64,000 nt of DNA from Lytechinus variegatus (Eukaryota > Echinodermata > Echinoidea > Temnopleuroida > Toxopneustidae): assembly GCF_018143015.1 (NCBI RefSeq), contig NC_054741.1, forward strand, positions 59,951,197 to 60,015,196. Reading direction: 5' to 3'. Within the stretch, counting starts at the first letter, position 1. Each line of letters begins with the position of its first letter. Made by a program: the position numbers and the translations under genes. The notes under the pieces are model-generated. The model was not told the DNA's origin, searched no databases, and saw only the letters and a list, made by a program, of their open reading frames with translations. This document shows, piece by piece, positions 1 to 12,772 of this stretch.

Positions 1-268
1 TTACGCTCAGGGTCAATCAGTCCCCTGAACTGTATCATATTTCAGTTATCACTCAGTAGTTGATTTGAGGTAATCATATTACGTTTTTTTTTTTTTTCAA
101 ACATTTGAGAGGAAAACTGGAATTTTTGTCAGGCATAGATTAGTGTTTCAATTTTTATTGAGGGATATGATGAACATTAAGACAGTTTTGTTTTGATATT
201 TGTCTACTTAGACTTTTGTAGTAGCAGTATAGCTCTGAATTTAATGGTATATTGCAATTTGGTGAATT
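1..268. other. Window start, no feature seen
   Basis: AT-rich sequence with a T-run near 87-98. Nothing coding or repeated was recognised. Confidence 0.6.
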
Positions 269-658
269 CAAAATACTGTGCGCCATCTATTGGTTGCAGA
301 GAACAGGCTAAAATTCGCAGTACCTCATGGGAAAAATTTGGCATCTGTTGTGCACGCTAGTACTATTGTGTATGCATGCATGGGATTATTCAGTGCTGGC
401 CGATGCGCCTTGACCAGCTTTCACAATGATGCCCTTAACAAGGGTCCAGGAGGTGGGAGAGAAAATTCTTTGCGAAATTACACCATTTCAGGGAAGTCTT
501 CGTCTGCTTTTGCAATATGGTTTTCATCATTGAAGCACCACAGTCACATTATACAGTGACTAGCACTTCGCACTGCCTGCGCCTGCGCGCGACGTCGACC
601 CCGAAGTTCGAAAGTTGGCCTGTTCACTGCAACCGATAGATGGCGCACCGTATTGTGG
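269..658. mobile_element. TIR element (GTGCGCCATCTAT ends)
   Basis: Inverted ends of about 30 bases containing GTGCGCCATCTATTGGTTGC and its complement. Interior non-coding, with a GC-rich right third. Confidence 0.7.
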
Positions 659-805
659 ACTGCAATTGGTCTACAACTGCTTTGTGTACTTTCTATTTGG
701 TCTAGTCCAATGTCTGTCCGTGGCAGGCAAAGAGTTTATATTTTCTCAGAGTGGTGTAATCATTTCCTATGGGTAGACCAGTATCTAATGACAGGGGTAG
801 TGTGA

Positions 806-1195
806 TAGTGGGCGATTCCATACGTGTCGTACGGGACATTTTAAAAACAATTTCTAGTCTCTTAGTTGATCACTTGAGCAACAGAAAATTATTATATTGT
901 ATAGGTAGTCATCTGAAAAAACTGATTACCAACACAAAATGTTGGATTATGGGTGAATTAAAGGTGAAAATGTTGTGTGTCGTACGGGACTCAGAAATGT
1001 CCCGTACGACACGCAACATTTTCACCTCTAATTCACCCATGGACAACATATTTTTGTCGGTTGTCATTTTTTCATATGACTTTCCAGTAGTACTTTATTA
1101 TTACCACAAAACAAACTGAAGTTCTTCGTTTGTTTGGACAGTAGGTTGGAAAATGTTGCGAAAATGGCTGATTTTTCTAGCATGGAATCACCCTA
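806..1195. mobile_element. TIR element carrying a 42-bp hairpin
   Basis: Ends TAGTGGGCGATTCCAT and ATGGAATCACCCTA. The interior contains an inverted repeat at 949-990 / 999-1040 (40 of 42 bases paired, 8-base loop) with core GTCGTACGGGAC; the core also occurs near 827-837. Confidence 0.65.
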
Positions 1196-1550
1196 GTGTG
1201 TTGTATGCATAAAGCACTTGAGATGCTGTTCTGATGTAATCATGTTGCATAAGCAGATTGTCAGTAGTTGTTACTGTATTTGAAATAAATATTTAGCACA
1301 TCCTGTAAGTTCTATTAAAATAATAATACTTTTGCTGCTTAACAACTTTAATGGCCATGGCTCTTTGGGCTAACTTGTACCAATTTGGATTCATGAAGAC
1401 AATGCCTAAAGCTTCAAGTGTAATTGAAAGAAACACATTGTTGCTTTATTTCATATTAGATATGTGGTACGGTATTCTAAGAATACCAGAAATCTGATTT
1501 TATTTCACATGCTTGTGTATATTTCTATGATCCTTTCATTCTGTACTTAA

Positions 1551-2047
1551 AGGGGAAGTTCACCCTGAAGAAGACTTTGTTGTAAAAATAGCAGAAAAAA
1601 TAGTAAAAAATATTGGTGAAGGTTTGAGGAAAATATGTTAAAGAGTAAGAAAGTTATTAGAGTTCAAAGTTTTGGATTTGTGACGTCATAAACGAGCAGC
1701 TGCCCCATGTGTTATGTAATATAAAACGCATGAATTTCAAATTTTATATGGTTCCTGATGACTTAATTTTGTTTTCTATTCATGATCGGGTGTGAAATGA
1801 TTTGTCTATTGATATACAAAAGGTACAGTGAAAACCATTTTCAATTTTCTGAGAAAATGACATTTCATTGATTTTTTACCATTCACTATGTAGGAATGCT
1901 GCTGGCATATGACGTCACAAATCAAATAATTGAAATTCTATTAACTTTTTAATTATTTGATGAATTTTTCTCAAACCTTCGGCAATAATTTTCATTATTT
2001 TTTCTGCTATTTTTACAATAAACTTTTTGTCAGGGTGAACTTCCCCT
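1551..2047. mobile_element. TTAA-flanked MITE (piggyBac-like), family A
   Basis: Ends AGGGGAAGTTCACCCTGA and CAGGGTGAACTTCCCCT, flanked by TTAA on both sides. About 497 bp, non-coding. Partial relatives lie at 34163 and 51175. Confidence 0.8.
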
Positions 2048-2105
2048 TTAAAGTACAGGCAACTTGTTCAAAGTCTGTGCTGTATCTTGCTTTAAGGTTT
2101 CTATT

Positions 2106-2546
2106 ATGCTTTTCACACTGCATTTCCTAAACCCCATACTATCCGTAACCATGGATTATCTTTAATATAACCCTTTTTTTTGTTTCACGCTATCTTTCTT
2201 AACCCCATACTATTTGCTTAGCTGGGGTTATCGCCTTAAACCCGGACTATCGCACAGCTTATAAGTATTGATGATTTTACCATACAGAGCATGATTAATG
2301 TGCAATTTCGACTTCTGTGATTGGCTAATGCTTAGCCTCACTTTTCCTTAGCCCAGTTCTGTTTCACACTGCATCTCTTAGCACTGTAATTGTGGTGCTA
2401 GCACCACAATTAGCCGGCTAATCCTGCTTTTTGCAGGGCCAGATAGTACCATACTATTTACCGTACTTGCCCACTTTGCTAAAACGCAGTGTGAAATTGA
2501 AGTAGGCTAAGCTTAACCCCGGGAAAAAAGTGTAGTGCGAAAAGCA
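2106..2546. mobile_element. TIR element (ATGCTTTTCRCAC ends)
   Basis: Inverted ends ATGCTTTTCACACTGC and GTAGTGCGAAAAGCAT. The interior has repeated 'aaccccatactat' words and a hairpin GTGGTGCTAGCACCAC. Non-coding. Confidence 0.65.
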
Positions 2547-2716
2547 TATATATGCATCTTTTCATTGCAGCTTTTCTGCTTTCCAATTATGTTGTCAATG
2601 ATGAATTGTGAGAATTGGTGAAAAAACTGATGAAATTAAAAGCTGCTTTCAGTATTCCTCCAGGAAAGACAGCTTTGACTTTAGACAAGGTGCCTTCCTT
2701 TTGTCTACTCAAACTT

Positions 2717-2986
2717 GGCCCCATCTTACAAAGAGTTGCGATCGATCCAATCAACCACATCTATGGATGGCCAGCAACGTCAACATCTGAAATGCAAATT
2801 TGTTCGAAATATATTCTAGAAATGATGTATATTCATACATTCATCATTCTCTCAAAGATTCAGTGTGATTCTCTTTGTTTACTAAGGAGATTGTGCAAAT
2901 TTCCTGTAGAAAAAATTATGATGTTGATGGATTTCTATACAGTTGAGATTGATTGGATCAATTGTAACTCTTTGTAAGATGGGGCC
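2717..2986. mobile_element. TIR element (GGCCCCATCTTACAAAGAG ends)
   Basis: Long inverted ends, GCCCCATCTTACAAAGAG through GATCCAATCAA and the complement. A diverged copy lies at 41955-42209. Confidence 0.8.
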
Positions 2987-5729
2987 CTGGACTGTCAGCT
3001 ATTAGAAACAATTACATGTATTTATTCAATTAGAATCATGGACCTTGGTAATGGTGTGACTTCAGTCATATTCAAAGACCCTTAATTCAGAAACATAAAC
3101 TATCTGTCCTTGTTAATTTTCTGAAGAAAAATTGTAAAAAAAAAATTGTAGAAAAATTGGAAAGTAATATTAAAAGCTGTTTTTTTTCCTCCTTGGTTGC
3201 TCTTTAAACTGAGGTTAAAACTTCAGTTTAAAGACTTGTTCCTACCGTAAGCATACAGTCTGATATCAATGACAGTATTTGGTTAAAAGTGGAGATAGTA
3301 CCTTTTTGTCATCTAGAGATCTTCATCTATTGACTCACTAATTTATAATGATGCTAAGCTGTCAACTGTTGAGAAGCAAATACATGTAGTATTTGTCAAA
3401 TTTTAGAAAATACGACAGGAAAAGGAAAGTGAGAAAAGGTATCCAAAAAGAGGAAAGGGAAACAGAGGACCAAAGTGTGATTTTCTTTGGAATGCACAGA
3501 ATTCACAAGCTTAGTGTATGTAAACAAAGTGCTGAAACACACTTTCATGTCAGTGAGCTTGAGATTAAAGAGAAATTCCAGTAGTTGCAGTAAACACTGA
3601 TTTCATGAGAAAGTCTGTAAAACAAGGCTTAATTGTCAGTATATCATCGAGGATCTAGATCTGGTACGGTTACATTAACTGAACTTTGTGAAATCTTGAA
3701 ATCTACGCCGAAAAATGTTCACACCGAAGATCCCCAACACAGATAAGCGCACGTGGGACAATGTATAATTATTGCTTAGAGCGTCCGACGCTCTACCCGA
3801 ATCCTGTGCTTATTTGCTGATTTCTCAGCAATTACACAATTTCTTCCAGAATCCTTTGGTACATGCATTTTATTTATACAAACAGACACTTTGGTGGTCA
3901 TTTCATTGGATTCTGTATGAACTCATTTTGATATCGTTACCAAAACTAGCATTTACCTTTAAGTGCTTGATATTTGTGTACATATGGGATAGCAGCGGAG
4001 GTCATGGTAAACCTGACAAAGAGAAACTAGTAAGGTCATACATGTAGATTGATCATGGATATCACATTGTAGCTGGTAGAGCAAAATAGATGTGCAATCG
4101 CACTGCATTGGAATGGTTGATACAGGTATGCTCAAAAGTGAGTGAACCCCTCCACAAAATGCACTCCTTCATGCATGAGTGTTGATTGTAGACAACAACA
4201 CTACAGTGTTTGGTGAGCCCAGAGAAACAACCTTCATTGGATGCAGGGACGGAAATCTCTCCCATAAGGTAGGGGGGACAAGGGGCTGGAAAATTTGACG
4301 AGCACAAAAAAAAGAGGTTATCACCCCAAATTTCAGGTCATTTCGACGAAAATAAATTTCACAAGCAAAAAAAAAAGGTTATTTCGTCCTAAAATACATG
4401 TTTTATTTGGATTTTGAGTGATAAATTCCTTACCATCATAAGAGATCACAAATAGTAGGGGGGACATTTGATATTGTGTCCTCCCTACTATTTTAAGTAG
4501 GGGGACATGTCCCCCCTGGGAATTCCACCCATGATTGGATGTAATATCTCATCACCTGACTTCACAATGAAATATCTAATACCGGACAGAACTTGAACAT
4601 TTCATTTTCATTTCATGTTCATTTTCTGGTGGGGTTCACTATCTTTTTAGCACCACTGCAAGTAAGGGAGCAGTGTATCGATTGAATAAAGATATATTTA
4701 GATGGAATGATGCCAATTTTGCAGACACAGAAAAAGAATACTTTCAAATGCCAGCTGTTCATTTTATACTTGATGTGCTTTTATGTGCTCTTCAACGTAA
4801 GCGAAAAATCTTTAATCTGACATCGGGAATTCAGGACAGTCCTGATGCAGCTATCTCCAGTACTGTAATTATCATGACATGAATTATTAAAATTGTACAG
4901 CTTCCAAGCTTTAAGCTGATCTTAAATTTGAATGAACTTTGTTTGTCGCAAGATGCATGATAGCTCTGGAACTGTATTTAAGATCGTAATGAAATTGCCA
5001 CTTTTAGTTGACTGCATTTCATGTATCTTGTTAGCCAAGGGATGCAGAAGTTTTCATTTCAATCTGTGAAAAAAATTGCCTGCAGAACTCTTATTAAGAA
5101 TCTAAGTTTTAATTCTATCTTTATGAAGAGTATCCATATATTTATGTAATCCTATAGCAGAGGATTTGCTCTAGTATTAAGCTTTACAAAAACAATCCCT
5201 GAAGAACATTTCTTTGAACTCAGATTACCTTTTTAACTCTTAAAAACATTTAATTTGGAGGGGCATTTGTGATCTTTAAAGAGAAAAAAAATCTATTCAA
5301 AAAGAACTTTGCTTATAAAATCTATTGTAGCCAGATTTATTACTTATTTCTTTGTCTAGTATGCCATTTTTCTTTGGATTTGTTAAAATGATTTCAAAAT
5401 GTGCTGTAAATTGTTTGAAACTTCTATTTTTTTCATGTAAAATTTTACTTGTACTCATAGCTGTACAGTGAAAAGATGACTTTATGAAGAGTGCTTGTGT
5501 GAATGACTTCAACCTACATTAAATAAATTGCTGAAATCAAATTATACAGTTGTCATGAAGTTTACTTTGATGTTTTAGAGTTATTAGGAAACAAAATGTT
5601 GAAATTCATAAAAAAAAAATCAGTCATACTTACTCGTCATGTCATTATTCGTGAATTTATTATCTTTACAAGAGACATCAAAATCTAAAAATAATTCTTC
5701 AAATCACCTGTGTCCAGGAAATGTGGGTT
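2987..5729. other. Spacer without genes (apart from the MITE at 4244)
   Basis: Only short unsupported frames on either strand; AT-rich, no domain recognised. No other repeat structure identified. Confidence 0.6.
4244..4533. mobile_element. hAT-like MITE, 290 bp
   Basis: Ends CAGGGACGGAAATC and GAATTCCACCCATG, perfect 8-bp duplication ATTGGATG on both sides (4236-4243, 4534-4541). The interior includes a GTAGGGGGGACATT / GTCCTCCCTAC hairpin. A relative lies inverted at 40558-40824. Confidence 0.85.
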
Positions 5730-5737
5730 AAGTAAAT

Positions 5738-6123
5738 CAGGGTTCCCAGCCCTTCAGGGAACTTAGGGAAAATTGTTTTACTTTCTTCCAGTCAGGGACA
5801 TATCAGGAAATTCGATTTTTGAAAAATACCTCAAATCAGGGGAAATGCCTCAAATGAGGGAAAAATCATGGAATTTGAGCGGCCCAAAAGTCAAAAGCTC
5901 TGTTATATTTTGTTGCACATCAAAGCATCATCCATTGAATGACTGGTTATGGTAGTACTAATTACTTTTACATTATTGTTAAATTTGTTTTTATACTGAA
6001 AACCATGCAGTTCACTGCAAAAACTTAGAAAACATGCGAAACTGGGAATGGGTTTGAATAATTATCAGGGAATTTTTACACTTTATCAGGGAATTTTGTT
6101 TTCTTGAAAAGCTGGGAACCTTG
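5738..6123. mobile_element. Short TIR element with repeated TCAGGGAA words
   Basis: Ends CAGGGTTCCCAGC and GCTGGGAACCTTG; flanks share GTAAATC. The interior repeats tcagggaaatt and similar words. Non-coding. Confidence 0.65.
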
Positions 6124-7408
6124 TAAATCTGATGCCTTACAAACATTATCTTTATCTACCATTCACCATAATACAAATATTACTTTGAACCACAAAGATT
6201 GGCAAATCAAAACATCTGATTTTTCCCCCAAGACATCCATAGGAGCCCCTTCTCTAAAAAAAATGTACCAATTTCGAAGGAAATCCGCCAACTGGGGGTT
6301 ATTTAAAGATCTCAAAATTCGGGGACATGATGAACAAAAAAACAACTTTATCTTCATGAAATTTCTAATAATGAGAGTTCGATTATTTTCCGTAAATTGT
6401 TTTTACTTCCTTTTCACCATATCCTTTCCATCATTCCAATGAAACAATAAAAAGTCTTATTCAGCTCTGACAAAAAAAAGAGATCGAATTTGAAAAGTGC
6501 ATATTCTTATAGTGTTATGACATAAGTAGCATTGGTCAAAAAACTGTTTATCACCATATTTTGAACCAAAGTATCTTTCAGTTCCAGCATTCTTTGGTTT
6601 ATGACAAAGCTATCAAAAGCACAGAACAATAGATTTGATTCACCATGTTCACTGAACCCGTTGTTCTGTGCTTATCTGGCTTTTTATTTCCAAAGAACTG
6701 AATGGTCCTGTATCAATGGTGGTATCAGTTTTGTCAACCCATGGGCGGCAACCTCCATAAGGCTCCAATATCAAAGCTGACTCTGTGAACTTGAACAAGT
6801 CATCCATGCTGTGAAGTGTCTGGAAATAATTTGTCACAAAAAAGTTAAAAGGAGAGCTTACTCTGACGTGAAGTACTCACTAAAGTAGCAACATTCAGTT
6901 ATAAAAGTAGGAATGTGAGAAACATATCAACAGGGTTTAAAGGATAGCAGAAGTAATGCTAAATTCATTATGGGACAAGAGCCCAAACCTTATGTACAGC
7001 CAGGCGGGACATTGAAGTTTCAGTTTTAGGTAGAGTCAGCTGCAGAAGATTTGTTGTGAAAATTTTCAGTAATAAACTAGGTTTTGGATATTAGGTGGTA
7101 GTGGTGGTACATTGTCAAGACCACTAGCATAATGAGCAAAAAAAAATCGAGGGGCCAGGCATGGCTTAGGGGCAAATTTGCTTAAAAGCTGTGCGAGCAC
7201 AGCGAACGAATGAAATTGTTGATCTTAATTTTCAATAAAAAAAATCAAAGTGTGTGATCATACATCATCCCCTTTTCATTCTTTTTGCATCCCCCTTTTT
7301 TTTGGGGGGGGGGTTTTGAAAATCTTGGGGATCATGGCTCCCAAGCCCCAAATCTATAGGGCCTGTGCTTTTGGTCAGGACACCAAAAGTGGGGTTTCCT
7401 GTGAAATC

Positions 7409-7750
7409 TTTTTATAAACCTATCTAATTCAATAAAAATTGCGTTCACAAACTCCGAAAATAAGCCGCATTATTTTTACGAGCGCTCGTCCTGAAAAAGG
7501 CGGATAATCGTCATGACAACTGGACACGCCCCTCCGATGCGGTTGTGTTGGAAAAGGGTGACCTTGTGACCGCACCATGGCAATTATCCGCATTATTTGG
7601 AAATGCGTTCATAAACTCAAAATCTTGTCCCGATGCTGCTATTATGCGGATAATAGCAGCATCAAAATAATGCGGATTACTCTTGTCCTCCTCCAATTTT
7701 ACGACCAAATTATGCTGCTATTAGCCGCATAATTGGGTTTATGAAAGGGG
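7409..7750. mobile_element. TIR element with GCGGATAATAGCAGCAT hairpins
   Basis: Ends resemble CTTTTTATAAACC and GGGTTTATGAAAGG. The interior has several inverted copies of ATGCGGATAATAGCAGCAT and GCCGCATTATTT. Boundaries approximate. Confidence 0.55.
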
Positions 7751-7998
7751 TTACAAATTTTATGGACTTTGTATTCCTTATATTTTTTCTTCCGCTTTCA
7801 TCCCGTCATGCACTGAATTTTCGCGATTGGATGGACGAGATGAGAGGTCATACTATGGTCATTCAACAGACTACCATTATTATCGATTGATTTGTTTGTT
7901 TCATCTTGTTTCATCAATACACCGGCGTTAAAAGGAAATCACTGATGCATTTCGTAGTTGCAAACATAATTATGTAATCCGGACAGACAGTCTCGACG

Positions 7999-8171
7999 TA
8001 GTCTGCTATGCAGACTCTGAATAGCTCGTATGGTGGGATTGGTTTGCGAGCGAAGCGAGCCATTTCAGAGTCTGCTTTTTCTGCAGCCTCAGTAGACCTA
8101 GTCTGCTATGCAGACTCGTTGAATCAGCTGAGGTACACGCACTGCAGATGTGGGTCTACATTTGTAGACTA
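7999..8171. mobile_element. Diverged TAGTCTGC-family MITE
   Basis: Ends TAGTCTGCTATGCAGACTC and TTTGTAGACTA; an internal second AGTCTGCTATGCAGACTC. Resembles the TAGTCTGC copies at 14177, 36298 and 46743 at its ends only. Confidence 0.5.
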
Positions 8172-9474
8172 ATATCATAGTAAAGACAAGAATTTAAATA
8201 ACAGAGAGATAAAAATCAGGTGATTAACCTGTTATAGAGACTAACAAAATTCCATCCTCAGAAGGCTTGCATGATTTTTTAGTGAGATGCGCATATTGTT
8301 CATGATGTGCTTAGATCGAATGTCCAGGTTTCAGGTCGAAAAATCAAAATTTCAGCTTGCGCTTCGCATCAACAAGTAAATGTGCTCAGAGTATCTAGTT
8401 TCGGGTCGAGAAATGGCAGGAAAAAAAATGGCAGAAGAAATTTTCAGCCCGAGCTTCACACTCACTGTATTTTTATTGGCGAGAAATATTGGCGAGAAAT
8501 ATACTTATTAATCTAATCAAGAGTCGATCATTGCAAACGGCGGGGCAAACGTGTACTTTTGGCATGCCAGTATATTAATATTTTCAGCTAATAAAGATAT
8601 ATGTGTATGTTTACGCAATTATTCCCCCATAAAAAGTTCCACAATAGTATGTAGCTTGATTACCATGTCATTTATAATAAAATAGATTTTAATATTGGTG
8701 CCTTTTAATGTGACCACCTTTTCATGCATGTGGATATATTCTCCCAACTCACTTCTACTAAGTATCCGTTTTGAGTTTTTGTGGTCAATTAGTAACCGAC
8801 GCCTACATTTACATTTTAGGGGGAATTTAATTTTATGTACTTTTGAAAAATAAAAAAATAGGCATGATAAAACTTTGATGAATATTTTTTTCATAATATC
8901 TCTCTAATACTTCTTACAATTATTTTCCATGATAGTATTTGCTTGATATTTTATATATATTTTTGCTGATTTTTTTTTTATTTACCTATTAAAGAATGGA
9001 CGAACCTCAACGATACCATATACGGCAGGCAGGACTCCTACACATTTTACACGAATGGGTGGGGCATGCTTGCTTTCGATCCTTTGCAAGTTCCCGCATA
9101 TATCGCATGCGGATACTTCTGCGGATATTCTCAGTTAGGGGGCCTAATTGGTACGCGATAGGCTAACGTGTTGAACATTATTTTACCAGTGTTTATCCGG
9201 TAGCAACTAATGCTTTATATTCAACCCGGTAGAAGATACTACAATCAAGATACATAAACGCTTACATCTGCCAATCCTTAAATAATTTGTAGTTAAATTG
9301 TGTCTTCATAGACATTCTTCATACTCATACTCATAGCCAGACAAGTGAGAGAGGCGGGCAGCGCTGTTGTTGGGCGTATCAAGTTCGAGGGGAGTCGGCC
9401 TACCACTACTACCACCAAACGATTTTTGTACTTCGTTGAATATCTGGCTCCGTTTTTTATTCTTCCATACCGTC

Positions 9475-10386
9475 ATGTTAGACAGATTGCCAGCCAAGTT
9501 TCAGCAGACTTATTTCTGGTTCGAAGAAGATTTTGAGCACGGCCCGTACTCGTCATGGATGGCAAAATACTGGCACTGGTCAATGTACATCAGCATCGCC
9601 TATGTGGTGATCATCTTCGGGCTGCAGCGCTTCATGCGAGACAGGCCTCCCTTCGATCTCCGCAGACCCCTGATACTATGGTCCGCTAGCCTCTCCGTCT
9701 TCAGCATCGTCTGTGCCTTCCGACTCGCTCAGGAGTTTGTCATGTATGCACGGGACTATGGATGGAAAGCAACCATGTGTGATGACCGATATGGCATGGA
9801 TGGGGTCAATGGCTTTTGGTCTATGTTATTCGTTTGGAGTAAGCTTCCGGAACTTGGTGACACGCTCTTTATCGTTCTTCGCAAACAACCTCTCATTTTC
9901 CTCCACTGGTATCACCACATCACCGTTTTCGTGTATGCATGGTACAGCTATCCTCTCATGTTGGCCCCCGGACGCTACTTCGTTGATCTCAATGCCCTTG
10001 TACATGCCTTCATGTATACCTACTATGCCCTCAAAGCATCTCGCCTTGTTCGTATACCTCGTCAAATCAACGTCTGCCTTACTTTAATCCAAACCTCCCA
10101 GATGGTCGTCGGATGCGTCATCAACACCCTGGCGTGGAAGTTTAGATCGCAAGGGGAGTTTTGCTCGACGACAGACAACAATATCAGGGTGTCGTTACTC
10201 ATGTACTTTTCGTATTTCATCCTCTTTGCTCATTACTTCTATAAAACCTACTTTGTGAAGAAGGCCCCCCGAAAGCAAAAGGAGGTGCAGAACGGTGTTC
10301 ATCAAAACGGTGTTCATATCAATGGTGCACATCAAAATGGCAAATCTCATTATAGCAATGGAAAAGCATCGCTCAAGACGGATTAA
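9475..10386 (+). CDS. ELOVL6: ELOVL6-type very-long-chain fatty acid elongase, single exon, complete
   Basis: Condensing enzyme (3-ketoacyl-CoA synthase) of microsomal fatty-acid elongation. The ELOVL3/6 group extends C12-C16 saturated and monounsaturated acyl-CoA with malonyl-CoA in the ER membrane. The 303-residue product shows the family motifs in order: KxxExxDT at 123-130 (KLPELGDT), the histidine box HWYHH at 144-148, NxxVHxxMYxYY at 173-184, and TLIQTSQM at 203-210. Several hydrophobic spans fit a polytopic membrane protein. The start is the first in-frame ATG, with a purine at -3 and the N-terminus aligning well to ELOVL6 (FWFEEDFEHGPYSSWM region). It is slightly longer than human ELOVL6 (265 aa) because of a polar tail. 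That tail has a lysine-rich stretch (261-269) followed by four tandem (V/I/A)H(Q/I)NG-like units (about 271-290). No intron interrupts the CDS. Vertebrate ELOVL6 is multi-exonic, so this copy could be an old retrogene, though a 5'UTR intron cannot be excluded. Assignment to ELOVL6 rather than ELOVL3 is by sequence resemblance. Confidence 0.95.
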   Translation: MLDRLPAKFQQTYFWFEEDFEHGPYSSWMAKYWHWSMYISIAYVVIIFGLQRFMRDRPPFDLRRPLILWSASLSVFSIVCAFRLAQEFVMYARDYGWKATMCDDRYGMDGVNGFWSMLFVWSKLPELGDTLFIVLRKQPLIFLHWYHHITVFVYAWYSYPLMLAPGRYFVDLNALVHAFMYTYYALKASRLVRIPRQINVCLTLIQTSQMVVGCVINTLAWKFRSQGEFCSTTDNNIRVSLLMYFSYFILFAHYFYKTYFVKKAPRKQKEVQNGVHQNGVHINGAHQNGKSHYSNGKASLKTD

Positions 10387-10554
10387 AGTAAATGCAACCC
10401 ACTGGTTGACTTCCTATGTACTGTTGCAGAGATCTTTCAAAATGTATGTTAGTGCCATAATACATGTGTAGACTACGTAGTATATTATGAGATTATTGAT
10501 TACCATATATATGGCTTCTAGTTGAAATGTAAAATATTTTTAAGGATGCCTGGT

Positions 10555-10560
10555 AATAAA
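10555..10560 (+). promoter_or_regulatory. Candidate polyadenylation signal of the elongase
   Basis: AATAAA lies about 170 bases after the elongase stop codon and is followed by a T-containing stretch. It is the first canonical hexamer downstream, but the 3' UTR could be longer; other AATAAA words occur further on. Confidence 0.4.
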
Positions 10561-12768
10561 ATGTTCTCAAATTTGAAAAGAAACCAGTAGAGAGTATACA
10601 TGTAGGTGTACAGTGTATGCATGTAAACAATTTTTACACCTGTTCACAACTATTGAATATATGACTACCTATGTACATGGTAGTGAATGTACATGTAGGG
10701 AGAGTAAAAGGTTTCCACTTTGCCTTAAAATTTTAGAGATTTTAGCCATCTGAAAGAATGAAGCTGGTATTTTGTACTTTTGGTTGAATCTTTAGATTTT
10801 CAGAACAGTGATGATTGCCTCAAATGACTCACCTTAGGTACACGTAGAAGCGAGGGTTCTGTTGGATACTGAATTTGTGCTAGACAGGACCTTTCTTGAG
10901 CTATGAAAAACATAGTTTTAAGCTCTTTGAAAATCCAACCTATTGATATAGGGTTTGATGAAGCTCCGAGAATGCACTATTAGCAATGAAATGGGAGTAC
11001 ATGAGTATTAATCTGTTCTGTAGATGGAAGAATGTGCAGTTTGCTGACTCAGATTGAGAAGATCCCATAGCACACACCCACCCTATAATCTCAACACCAA
11101 AGAAGGCCAATTGAGTATGGAAATAATCCCTGTCAAAGGGGGTCAAGTTGAGAAAAATTGCCAGACCACTTAAACTTAAAGGCTTCCTGTTACGTGCAAA
11201 GTTGCCACTAAATGGTCCTTTTCTATGGACACTTATTTTTGATTAGCCCCTTTCTGGAGAAAAGCTTGATATACCATTAAGTAATAACATTATGGTAGTG
11301 GGAATGTTTACAAAAGATTTGCGATGATTGTGATCACATGCAAGGGCCATGTGTTTATTATGTTCCTGACAAAATGCTTTCAGTTCCTGAGTTCCTTGTA
11401 CTTTTATAGGATGAGTGTCTCAGACATGATAGAGGGTGGGAGACTGGGAGGGTTGTGTGGGGCTGGCTTCTCTTGGCACTTCTCTTTTCTCTGGCAGTAA
11501 ATTGAAATACATTTTAATGATATCTACTATTATGTTTGAGTATAGGAGCCTGCAGATATCCATATCACTCGAAACACAAAACCATATAAATGCATACCTT
11601 TATTCTTCAAGTACCCAGTACCGGGGTATTAACCAAAAGAACTTTTCTTCCAGAGATCCATGTACATGTACATGTTTTGGATGGATCGACAATTTGATGT
11701 ATTTATGCCATGTTAACATGTGTCTACTCTATTAAGATGTAGTAAATGTTATTATTTTTAAAATTATCATCATCATCATTTTTATTATTATTATCATTTT
11801 AGTTGTTGCATCTAGGCAAGTTGGGATCTACTTATGAGGCTTATTCAGGCCAACCATATTTTATAATCATTTATGTGTTGTAACAGCTGCTACAGCTGCA
11901 TATGGTTCATCTCAAGCCTTATTCGTAAACACAAAGTGTACAATCATGTATGTAATTCATGATGTGATCTGTTTACAACTTGTAAACCATTTTCAAAAAG
12001 CCAGACTGAGTCTTTGCATAGTTTGATCATTGTTCTTTATTTTCAATGCAAAAAACAAAACAAAAACAGCTCAGTCATAATCTGTAACATTGCTTGGCTT
12101 GATTTTAAGTTAGATGTGTAGCATAATAGGGCTTACTATGAGATAAAGAATATGTTTTATATTTTCTTGACAAATTTAATCTAGCAATGTCATACCTTGA
12201 ACCATGTCCAATCAAGCATATTTTAATATCAAATTATGTGCAAAAAATGTTATACTAAATTATTTTTATACAATCATGTTATGCAGAGTCTATACATGTG
12301 CACAATTGCACATAGTTCTACTAAATATAGATTTCATTGGTTTTTTTGTGGGGGGGGTTACATTTATAAAGATTGGCCTTTCCCCAACCTTGTGCCTGAA
12401 TATGTATTTTGAATTCTTGTCTCAAGATTTCAAAAGAGCAAGTGAAAGAATAACACCTTGAACTAATATTTGCAAGAAAAAACCTCACAGACACCCATAG
12501 TGACCTTACATATTATTCTATACATGTACTGAAACCAGCCAGCATTAGGTAAAGAACTGGAAAGGAGACAAAGGCTTCAATACTGTGGCTTGTACATCCT
12601 GTGTTGTCTTATCAAAATTAATCATTGCTTACTTACGTCGCCATTGTAGGTTTTATGATAGCATTATCTCATCATAATTGCCTTTTGTGCGTATCTACAC
12701 AAGTATTTGACATGGCACGAGTCAACTGCACCCATATGGATAGACAATGCTGCAAGTAAAGTAGTATG
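10561..12768. other. Spacer downstream of the elongase
   Basis: AT-rich, many tacatgta words, a short (ATC)n/(ATT)n stretch near 11765-11800. No gene recognised; part may be a long 3'UTR. Confidence 0.55.
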
Positions 12769-12772
12769 TTAA

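Larger units (their letters stand above)
6132..9474. other. Spacer upstream of the elongase
   Basis: Contains the TIR elements at 7409 and 7999, a homopolymer G stretch near 7303-7314, and GCGAGCGAAGCGAGCC / GCTTGCGCTTCGC words near 8050 and 8350. The last ~170 bases (9300-9474) are probably elongase 5'UTR. No TATA box is obvious. Confidence 0.55.

Noticed and set aside
9367-9474. A 36-residue N-terminal extension of the elongase from a TTG codon
   Set aside because: No ATG lies in it and the first in-frame ATG at 9475 begins the homologous region.
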